Positions 10,354 through 22,205 of a DNA stretch of 64,000 nt are shown in pieces. A program made the position numbers and the translations under genes. How positions within the stretch are numbered: position 1 is the stretch's first letter; every line of letters begins with the position of its first letter. The stretch comes from Dromaius novaehollandiae (Eukaryota > Chordata > Aves > Casuariiformes > Dromaiidae): contig NC_088099.1 in assembly GCF_036370855.1 (NCBI RefSeq), positions 143,051,017 to 143,115,016 on the forward strand, given 5' to 3'. The notes beneath the pieces were generated by a model. That model had not been told where the DNA came from. It searched no databases and saw nothing but the letters and a program-made list of their open reading frames with translations.

Positions 10354-13300
10354 GTAAGTTTTTAAATTTTCCAAATCTGTTGGTTAGTTCTCTTAAGTCT
10401 TCAAACGAGGTCAAGGTATTTAGCACTGATGAGCTAACAGCAACAGAGGAACAATTAGCTAAAACTCTTTAAATCTAGATTCATGTTCCAATTCCATTTC
10501 TTGCTGTTGTTCCTGTTTGTCTCAGGCTGAATTCTGTTGGGGAAATTTGGGCAACAATTGTTACCTCCCTGAGCATGGCTAGGAGGAAAATAGTCTTGCT
10601 GATGTATTAAATACAGGTTCCCATCTCATTCCTTGACGAGCTTTTATTGTCAATGAGTTTTAGACCAGGAATTGAAATTTGGCAAGTTGATAGTGCTGAG
10701 TTAGAAACACATTTTTTTTCTTTCCCTGAGAATGTGCCGAAGTTTAGACAAAAGTGTATGCTCAGCCACTTTAAAACCATATTTAAAACCTTTGTGGTCA
10801 GTCACGCTCATAGGGTTATAAGTCTTCCCATAAGCCCTTTCAATGTTAGAAATGCAAGTAGGAGGAACAAGGACATAAGGTGAGGTGCTAGTCCTTTCTT
10901 TCAAGCAAATAAACTGTTCTAAGCTAGTGAGGTTTAACCATCCCCTGGAAAAAGAACTTGAAGAATTCTGTTTATATAAAAACAATCTTATTCAATAAGG
11001 CCTCATTGCTTGCTTAGGAGGCTGGAAGATGTTGTAGCCTTTGTTTTACAGATGGAGTTATAGAGAGGAAAAACTTTATAAAAATGAATTTTGGTTAAGC
11101 AAGTCCTGTATTCTTAAATATGCCATACCTATGAGTTGTTCACTTTATCCTATGCTTTATCAGAACTAGTGCTAGATGCAAGTGCTCAGCTATAGTACAG
11201 CAAATAGCTAAATCCCATGGCCTTCTGCAGTCAGGTATAGGATTCCCAAATCCTGATTCCTAATATTCTTTTTCTGTCTAGCAAATAAATAGGTAAACTA
11301 CTGGCAACATGTCATGTCTCCAACCACTGGCTGGCTCACAGAGGATAGCTGCCTCCTGCTGCTTTCATTTACTCCTTTAGCTCAAGGGGTAGAGGCCTGT
11401 GCCATGGATCTAAAGCTCCAGATCCCATTCCTGCTGGTGACCCGTACAGGGGGTCAGTATGCTTCCACCCGATGGAATTTCTATTTGTGTTTTTTAAACA
11501 GAAATAAAGACATTGTATACTATAAGCCACAACAGAAAATTTCATATCTGTGAAAGTTGAGTGCTAGTATTAACATCTGATGTATGGTCTTAATTCAGAT
11601 TGATCATATATTCTGTGATGGTCTTTAATTGGTGTACAGTAGGCTATTCATTTACAGGAATATTATTGAATGCACATTATGAACAAATATAGAATGATCT
11701 GTTTGGCTCTCGGTCTACCACATCCACAACATGACTCGATATTGAGCAAGACTATGGTGATAAATGCACAAGAGGGACTGTTGCAGTTCCCATAAAATTG
11801 TGCATTCTCTTAAAGATTATGTACTTGACTCTGCAACTTTAATACTTTGAATTTAGTTCTTTAAATTCTGTTTAACCTTTGTGCTTCATAAAATGTAGGG
11901 AACAGTCTCAATGTTTGACTTAGTTGTTAAAATATTTATCAAACTTTCAGTAGAATATCACATAAGCTATTAGATGCTGAAACAGTGGTAGTACATTAAA
12001 CTTTTTCCTGTCTAATAAACTACAGATTATGTTGAGACTGGAAACTTTCATGCCAGTGCATTTCCTTCCTCTGAAGAATTGTGAACTTCTAAAAATACGA
12101 ACCTGGAAGAGATTTGTAACCTTTTCTATATTTTTAGATAACTGATATTTGGCATTTAAATAATATCTTTTGCCCCAGAATCTCAGAATATTGTCTAAAT
12201 AACATTCAAAGTATCTTTGAAGTGGTAGGTATTCTTTGATGCAAAGCTAGTTCAAATTGCTAGGTAGAAATAAAACCCAGGTGAACTGATCAAGGTCAAG
12301 ATCTAAAAGTTAATAGATGGACAGAAAATACATAATCCTTTATGATTTTGCTTCATAGGTTGTTTCTGTTTTGACAGCAAGCCCACAATTTCAGACATTT
12401 TATTTTTCTAATTTTATTTTTTAGACTGGAAGAAGAGCATTTTATGTTGGTGATCTTGGAAAGCTTGTAAAGAAAAACATACAATGGCAGAATGTGATGG
12501 CACCAATAAAACCATTTTACCCTGTAAAATGCAATTCTACTCCAGGTGTACTTGAAATTTTGGGAACTCTTGGAATTGGATTCGCATGTTCCAATAAAGT
12601 AAGTGTTCCTTTTGTGTATGTGTGCCTTATTTTCCTTGTCTTTCATCTGTGCATCAGCTTTTTGATATTAAGTGCAATGTTAATGGATATAATTTAAATT
12701 GTAAGCTCATAAGTAACTGGCTATTAAAAATTCATACTTCTATCCTAGAAGCAGCAGGTAGTTTTCTTTATACCTTGTGGGCTATTTTGCATAGTACTAG
12801 AGTACCTTTAATATGAGTTCAGTAAAGATAGTGCCCTTGAATGTGTCTGAAACCCTACTATGGTCCTATTTTTCAGTCTGAAATGGCATTGGTACAAGAC
12901 TTGGGCATTTCTCCTGAAAACATTATATATACAAATCCTTGTAAGCAAGCTTCTCAGATAAAATATGCAGCAAAAGCTGGGATAAACATCATGACCTGCG
13001 ACAATGATATTGAGCTGAAGAAAATTGCACGTAGCCATCCAAATGCTAAGTAAGTGTTGATTTTGTGGTTTTTTTGGTTTTTACATGCTAGGAATTTGGC
13101 CGTAATCCTGGGTTTGAGTTGCAAGAGCTGCTGCTTTAATATAATTCACTTGTATCTATTTTTCTTTTCTTGCTTCTTTTGAAGGTAGTTTTTGTGCAAG
13201 ATTTTTCCTATCTGGGTCTCAGCTTCCCCATAGGATATTAAGCCCCCTTTTTGGAGGGAAGTCTTGTCTTTTTGGCTTGGCAGGGTAGGTCTTGATACAT

Positions 13301-16300
13301 AGACCTAAAGGTTTTGGTGGCTAGCTTTCAAAATTCTGTCACCTTGTCATCTCCAAGTACATCTTCATTCTGCTTTTTGTGACCTCAGTATTTTCTTTCA
13401 CGATATTCGGTTTTGATTTTTTTTAATGGCTTCAGCCAAAGTCTGGGCAGAAATTACTAGCAGATGAGCACATATGTTGGGTCCCATCTAGGGCTTGAAT
13501 GTGCTGTGCTGGTTTGAGGTGTGCCTACAGGTATTTTCCCATTTACAAAACAGTGAGGAACTTGACGCTAGATCCTTTTTGAGTCAGTTTGGTGTTGGCC
13601 CAGACACTTTCTGTAGGGAAATAACTAAAGCTGATGCGTTAGCTGTTAAATATAAGAATTCTATTGCTACCAATTGTATCTGTACAGGATGGTGGCTATT
13701 TTAGATTAATAGGCACACTTCATTAAGCATCGTCTTCCTCATATATGAAGACTTTGTGGGCCATATCTCTAAGAAATGCTGGAGTCAGTGTCTGAAGTAA
13801 ATGTTAAGTGCTTGCTGGTGACTACCGAAGTGTAGCTTCCATGCAGACTTTCTCAGGGTGCCCTGAGAAATGAATTGCTTGACATCCTTACCAAAGCCCT
13901 TGGTTCTAGACAGTGCTTGTCAAAGCATCATTATCTTCTCAGAGATGTAGCCATAGTTACAGAACTGGGAAGACTCTACAAAATTGAATATTTGAGGAGA
14001 CTGCTTATCCCACCTCACTATCTTTAAGACTACCTCAGGATATCACACTGCTGTTACAAATGATTATGCTTCATCCTCCTTGAACCCTGTCAGTGCTTTG
14101 CATACTGGAGAGTGGCTTCCTGTGCAAAGAATGTAATCCATGATAAGTTTTGTGTATAATGTTGGCCTTGACACACCCACGCATTTGAATGCCTCAGCAA
14201 AACTAAAACAGTCTTAAGTCACTAGTGATTTATGAGCTAATTAACTGCATCATCGGAACAGATATGTGGACAGTTAAAATTACACAGGTGCTAGCTGACT
14301 TTGGCCAAGTTGTTGACCAAGTGAAACATGCTTAGTACTCTGCAGGAATATGCAGAACTGGTTGTGGGGGTTCTTCTGGAAAGCAGCAGTTTGCTTATAC
14401 AGCTCTTCTGATCAGACAAGTGAGCAGTATAACTACAGGTTGCCTTTTTCTGTGCTCTGCTCCATCCATTGTTTGCTTGTTGAGGTGACCTTTGTCTGGA
14501 GTGAGGACTATTCAGATACCTGTGATGGATCTCAAATATCTTTTGACTTTTTTTAGTAAAGACTTAGTTTTTCAGATTGTGCATCCTAGATATTCATGGC
14601 TGCCAAGTAGAGACTATTTTCCCAGTTTCAGACTTCCTTGACTGAATTATTTCCTAGCATGAGGAGCTTTACAAAAATCATCTTAATTCAGGAAGACAGG
14701 AGTGAGAGCCAGTGTTTTGTGGAGTGTCCCTTTAATGTGGGTGATAAGAGTGGAAAAGCACTGTCTGAGATACCCAGATAGCCACTTGACCGAAGACAGC
14801 TGGGCTATGAGCAGTCTGAAGGATCTGTCTGACAGCAGAAGCAGCAGAAATAATGCAAAAGACAACATGCCCTCTTCTATTTTGGTCTCTTTCTTTCAGT
14901 AAGATGACTTATTTGGAAAACTAGCTTTTGTGCTGATTATTTCCTTGAAGGTAACAGCCTTTTAGAAGGTGTTCTCTTGCTCTGCATGTTAAGATGGAGA
15001 AGTTAGGATGCAGGTTTTTCTTGAACCAGAAAAACTTTAATAAAGCAAGGAAACAGAATGCAGGAGTTGCATAAGCTAGAGAAAAACAAAACAAACTGCT
15101 TTTACTTTAAGGATCACAGTTTAATGCTTGAAAAAGTTCCTAATTACAAAGGACAAGAAATTAAACTTTTGTAAAGGAAGTGCACTTTGACATCTAAATT
15201 TTCTAGGAGAGCTGGAGATCAGGTTTCTATTCTATAAAGATTTGTTTGCTTGTGGGTTTATTATGTTCTCATTCAGGTCACTAAAACTTTGATTTGATAC
15301 TGAAATAACAGCTATAGTGTTTCTTCTTTTTCTCTATCTCTTGGCATAGTTTCAAAAAGTCAAAGCCTTTATATAGCCTTGTTCTTACTACTTGTGATAG
15401 TTACAGCTAGGTTGTCTTGTGAATGAAACTAATTGTGCTTTAGCAGATGAAATCCTGCTTGGGAAGCTGTAGTTCTGCTACTCCTAGTTTTCTCAGATTT
15501 TTCATAACATTCTGCACTAAACTCACTATTGGATGGGTCTCTAGTATTCTAGAATAGATGTTTATATCTTTGGAAGTTTTAATAACTTGAATGATTCTAA
15601 ACTTTTTAGAAAAGGGGGAGATATGAGGAAAGTAGTACTTAAAGCTTCACTTTTTTCTTTTTTTTTTTTTTCTTTCTTAAATGATTTGCCTGGAAAAATC
15701 AAAAGGTAAGGATGAAGCTCAGGGGTGTCTTACTCTCCAATAGAAGAGCAGTTGCTTATAAAGATGAATGCTTTTTAAAAAACAAAAAAAACCCCTAAAT
15801 ACCAAACACACCAAATGCACAAATTGTCTGCTATTCCTGCTGATTGAGACCAAGAAGAATCATACTAGATGGTTTCCAGAAATTGGAATAACATTGCTTA
15901 TACAGTGGTTTCCACTAGATAAATCTCAATTTATAATGCTGATATGAAAACTCATCAATAAAATTTAAAATAAGATGTCTTTAAGTATTATTGTCTAGTC
16001 TGAGGTTATAGACAACAGTACTGTGGTTTTGAATTTTAAGTGTTTTAAACAATCTAACTTTTAGGACTTGTGTGTTGGTATATCTAGTATTTTTTCCAAA
16101 TGCTTTACAAAATACTGTTTGACTACAAACTTTTTAGGAGGTGTCTGTACTAGTAGAAAGCCAGGAGATTAGAGACCAGTCTGAGTTTCTCAAGTGGTAT
16201 AAATTAGAATTGACAAGGATTGCCAAATAACACATGTGAGACAATTTAAGATCTTTGCTCATTACAAAATATCTTTCTGAAGACATCCTGAGACATTCAG

Positions 16301-19300
16301 AAGAGACTTTTAGAAGTCATATGGTAGCTGTTAGGCCATTGCATTTTGTAGTGGGTAAGCTTCATTTGTTGCATATCAAAGTCCTTCATTTTCAGGTGCA
16401 GAGCTTTTGCCACTTATGCTCTCCATCTCAGTTAATTGTAATGTGCTATACATAGTCTGTTATATATCATGATACAACTTTCATTTAGTGAACCATGTGG
16501 CTAATTAAAGGATCTTTATTGTGGTTGGGAGGAAAGGGAAGCTAGTGACTTTTCTTAGGGGACAGCAGTTCCTATCTGTGGTTTTGGGGGCGAGGGGTAT
16601 ACTCCTAGAGGCTTTTGAGCATGTCCTTGCCATACACTCAAGTCTTACTTTAGTGTAAGAAACTGTAAACTGACAGTCCTGTTTGCCAGACCTGCAATTA
16701 GGCTTTCCCCTGAGGGAGGGAGGGAGTTATCTCACTGCATGATAAAACTGTAAGAGCTAGTATTCCTTGCACTTCCTTTCCAAGTGTCCTGAAAGAAGGA
16801 AGAGAGAATGAATGGACCCTACCCATCCCTGTGAACAGCTGAGAGGGGAGGTAGAAGGATGTGGCCAGGGTATACTTTGCGTCAAATTCATATTTTCCAG
16901 ATGTTGTGTTTAACCAAATCTGGTACGTGACTGAAGGGGAATCTCTGTATTCTCTTCCTCTCAGTTACAAAGGAGGACAGATGGGAGAAGCATATTGATG
17001 GACATTAATGGTTTTATGAGAAAGTATACTTTATTAGAAGGTAACATTCTCTTCTATTACAGCACTCAACAGACTCTTGCTGCTACAAAAGAGTCTTAGT
17101 TGCTGCATTTCGAAATCCCTTATCCTTGTTGGCTCCATGTTTTAGCCCCTAATTGCTAGTTTTTTCTCTGTACAGGATTGTTTTTATTAGGTTCACTTGA
17201 CTCGTCCATCGATGGAGCTGGAGTACTGACAACATAATCAACATACTTCTGACAGTCTTCAAGCTTCACATGTGCTGATGATGTAAACCAACTGCCCCAA
17301 TCATCTTCCCCTTCTCTTAGGCTCTTACTGCACATTGCCACAGAAGACATTACTGCTGATGAGGAGATGAATATGAAGTTTGGTACCACCCTGAAGAACT
17401 GTAGGCACCTCATGGAATGTGCTAAGGAGTTTGGAATCCAAATAGCTGGTGTTAAGTGAGTAACGTTATTGTTCTGTCCTGGCTGAAATGATTGTATGAT
17501 GTGCTCAAGACTTAGAACCACAGCACAACTTTTCTATTTTTCTTAACAGGAGTTAAGAAAATATTTTAGATCATATCAGTTTTTGCTTCAAGCAAAACAC
17601 TAGTAGGCAAGCAAATAGTAGTATGCAACATAGTAATTACTGGCATTAAAGCAATTAGAAAGAGTATCAATCTTTCCATCCTGGAAAAAGAAAAGTTAAG
17701 CATAGCTATTTTCTGGCTATGCTTTTGAACTTCCCTGATAACTGGGCTTGTAGTTTTCCAGCAATAAACAGGTGACCAAATCAGATGCTAGTAAAACATT
17801 GGACAGATGTTGAACAAGACAAACATGGGGTTCAATTTTCTCAGAATAAAGTCTTGTCACTCATTGATCATATTTAGAGGCAGTATTCAGAAGGCTTTTG
17901 ACTTGCAGATGGCAAAATTAATTCTAGTGTTCCGAGAGCTTCCAAACTGGTATTTTTAATTTGAAGTTAGATATACAAAAGTCTTATTGTATGGAGCAAA
18001 ATGCATGCAGAAGTCTTGGTTCTGTCTGCTTTCAAATACTAACATATGATATCTCATGAATGTTTTAAGAAAGCAATCAAACAAGAAAAACAAGGGTGGG
18101 TCCTCTCAGAAAAACAGACTAAAAAGAAATGTGTAAAATGAAGATCAAATTTTGAGGATTTAAAACAATTGTATTTGAACATAAATCTGTTTGAAATTGG
18201 TACATTAAATTAAAGACTAAAAGTACTATAGTCATTACAAATGCATTCAAAAATTCCGTGATACTACTAAGAAATACTTCTTTCATATTCTGTGTCTGAA
18301 CTAACTCTAACCAATAGCACATTGTTTTTGTCATTTTAAACTTCAAACTTGGGTACATGCAGTTAAGTTTAAAAAGTAAATGTAGCTCGTAAGCTTTGCC
18401 TCAAAATGGCATTCCTTCAAGTGAATAAACATAGATTAGACAGTTCAGTGGCTCAGTTGGCTATGGTGTATCCAGAACCAGCAGACCCTGCCAGTCTTTA
18501 GGAAGTCAATGGGAATGTCAATGCTTATTTTAGTACCTCAGTCACTACAAGTATTCTGGCACTATTTAAACTTGGGCAAGGGGCCGGAGGGGATTCAGGC
18601 TGTTGTGAGAGACAACACTGCTTTGCTAGCCTGCCTGTTCTTGCTGTGAAACCGAAACCTGGCTTGGTGGGTGAAGAGGCTTCGGAAAAGGGTGGTAGTG
18701 GGACAAGCCACTTGCCCAAATGTTGGAGTGAGTAGATAGCATGTACAGTACAGCCCTAGCTTGGGCGAGAGCTGGATGGCCCAGGGGAGGGGATGCACAG
18801 GCAATGCAATGCAAAGATATAGTAAAACAGGGATGACTTTAATGCATGCCAAAGCTAACAGTACCTGTATAAAGAAAACTTCAGCTACTTTGATATTGGA
18901 AGACTGAAAGGTTAAGTAAATTTGTTATCATTAAAGACTAGGATATTGCAGGCTGCTCTTAGCATTAAAAGCAAGACAGGCCTCATGCAGACAGATGCAA
19001 TGGAGTAGAAGGCAATCATCATCTGAGCAGTGTTCTTTATACAGTTAGTGTATATTATGGAAGAAATTCTTTTGCCACTTGGGAATAAACTGCTTTCCTA
19101 GCTATTATGGATAGAGAAACAGTTTGCTTGATCTGAAAGCTGTGAGGTTCTGTGTATTAACCGCATCTTTATCTCTTTCAGATTTCATGTTTCAAGCACT
19201 TGCAAGGAACTGCAAACATACATTCATGCTATATCTGATGCTCGGTGTGTGTTTGACATGGCTGTAAGTAGATAAATATATATGTGTAAGCGCTTCAGTA

Positions 19301-22153
19301 GAGGATCTGTTCTATTCTAATCATACTGGCAAACCAAGTACATTATTTCTAAAATAAGTTGTATTGGTATAGGAAACAGAACTTAGAGTAAGTGGCTGAA
19401 TACTCCTTGTGACATGTGGTAGAGGCAGAACAAAGTTTATAATCCTAGTTCTGGGCAAAAATAAATACAAACAAGTTGACAGAAAGAAGTTAATAGTGTC
19501 CCACTGACAGGCAGTAGCTTAGTATGCAAATAGTTATAAAGCAATAAACTTTCAGGCACTATAGGGAAAAAGCGTTGATATTATCAAATAGAAAAGACTT
19601 GCCAAGATGACCTACTTCCAATGAAGAACAGAACTAAACAATTTAACAGCTGTTACTTAGTATTCACTTTCAAATGAAAATTTAGTTTTTTCACTTTCGT
19701 TAAAACCTTTTTGAAATTCACGTCTCCATCCTAGAAACATACAGCTTTAAGTTGCACTAAAATGTTAAGTATTTGTATCTTGGCATTTATGGTAATAGAA
19801 ATATTATCTTGAAACATGTGACTTGGGTTATTTCTTATAATGCTTAGATAGTAAATGTTTCACATTTCATTGGGAATCAAGATTTGGGTAAAGTGGAATG
19901 GATTTGTTGGGTACTTCAGATGACTCATTTAAATATGTATGGCATGTTCTATATGTTTTTCCCATATCACAAAATCCAAAAATCCTTGATCTGAAAACAT
20001 CTCATCAGATAAAATGAGAAGCCTGTAAATCAAGTACAGAAGAAATCATGTAATCTCCTTACTCTCATAACTGCAGTTTGTGCATTAGCTATGACTGGTT
20101 ACACATGAGCAACATAACTGAAGTTCTCACTGATCTTTGTGCAAATTGCATTCTAGCAGCCTTCTGTTACATAAGTGCTATCTAAAAGACCTGCTTTATA
20201 CATATTTGTAAATTCCAAACACTTTCTTTTGTTACAATGCACCACCCTAGTTAGCAAATATTGCCTGGATATAACAAATACCACAAGATGAGAGTTGAGA
20301 TTGCAGTAGGACTTTTACTGCAGACTTGTATAACTGGCCTCTGATATCCCAATACTACTACTACTAGGTTTAATGCAGGGATTCTAATTTTTACTGTGAT
20401 GTAACCCCCTCACTAGACTATCCTTTGCTAAATATTTACAGAAGTGTAAGTATATAGAAAATGACCACAGTAAGGAGCAACAAAAATATTTACCGTTGCA
20501 CTTGTATCTGTACTGAAGTTCTGCTTGTGTATTTTAGGAAGAATTTGGCTTTAAGATGCACATATTGGATATTGGTGGGGGCTTCACGGGTTCCGAACTT
20601 CAGCTGGAAGAGGTATCTTAAACACTCAACTTCACAAATAGTTTCAAACTTTCAATTCCAACTAACATTGATGAAACCTGTTTTAAATTCTATGATGATA
20701 GACTGCAAATCCATCAGATCCAAATAATTGGTTTTATATTCTCCATCATGGGTAGCAATGACCTCTTGGAGGTGATTGTTATTTCTTTTTCATCTTGTTC
20801 ATATTGGATGAATGTTGACTTAAGTTACGGTCACAGGCTAAATTACTACTGTTAAGGTGGCTTAAGCTAATAATTTTTTTGCAATTGACTTATGTGCTCT
20901 ACTGCATGGTTTGGGCTATGATTCATTAGTGTGCTTTGGTTCATAAACCATACTGTTACTGTACTGGACAACTTGGTACTCTAGAACTGAAGACAAAAAG
21001 CTTTGCCCTTATCTCTACTTTGGTTAGCCTTAAAGAAAACTTTTATGATTGATTTGGTATAAACTATGTTTAGTATGCAGTAGTACATAATAGTTTAAAT
21101 AGGTTATTCTGTTTTATGTTGTCTTTAAGACAAACTCCCCAAAGGTAGAACAGTCAACTGATTCAACAAAATTAATAACAATTAAAACCAGTTTCTGTTA
21201 GTTTGTTCTAACTGTTGCTTGTCTAAATTACTTGTTAACCTTGAAGCAAGTATTCGGTGCAAGATTTGGGAAATTCAGTGATAATCAATACGAAATAATC
21301 CACTCTTTCCAGTTTGAAAGTATTCAGAACTGATCACATAACAAGCCTTTTCCTTGATCTTGTGGATTGATACATAATTTTACATCATATACTGTGCTGT
21401 AAAAACTTGGAAATTACTTGCCTAATTTATCAGTCTAATCTGATTTCCATTTTGTAGGTTAATCATGTCATCAGGCCACTGCTAGATGTCTACTTTCCTA
21501 AGGAATCTGGTGTTAATGTGATTGCAGAGCCTGGATGTTACTATGTTTCATCTGCATTTACCCTAGCAGTTAACATCATTGCAAAGAAAACTGTTCAGTA
21601 TGATAAACTTCTTCCTTCTGGAGGTAAGCACTGTATGTACCTTTTACATGTTATGAATCAGTGCGGATAAGTGCCCACTCATTTTAGTCAGGACAGACTG
21701 ATTTGCCTTTGTATACATTTAATATGTACCCTATGCTTGAGTTGTAATCCACCTTTTGGATTCTGACCATGCATTTTGTGTATCTTATTTTCTCCTTGTT
21801 ACGATTGTTTGGCATTTCTTGTTTCCTTATTAGGCTTGACTTCTCAATGACTTATTGCAAGCAGTAACTGAGTGGTTTACAGGAAGTTTCTTAGAAGGAT
21901 CTATATTGAAGAGTGTGGAACAACATAACAGGGCTAGTCTGTCTGCTAAAGCAGACACTGGATTTATACTCTTAATAATGATTGCTACTGAAAATGTTAA
22001 TTTATTAAACCTTTGCATTTAATGATGCATCTAAATTAATAATCTGGTCTCATACTTGATTACTCAGCTCATAATTTCAGTATATATGGCACCTCCTTTT
22101 CAGGAGGAAGCTGTTGACTTAAGTTAGAAGATTGCAAAAGGAATGCTTGCTTA

Positions 22154-22205
<52 letters not shown>

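Noticed and set aside
11370..11450. Functional tRNA gene
   Set aside because: The A-box-like segment is not followed by a proper B-box or acceptor stem, so it was kept only as a SINE-like remnant.
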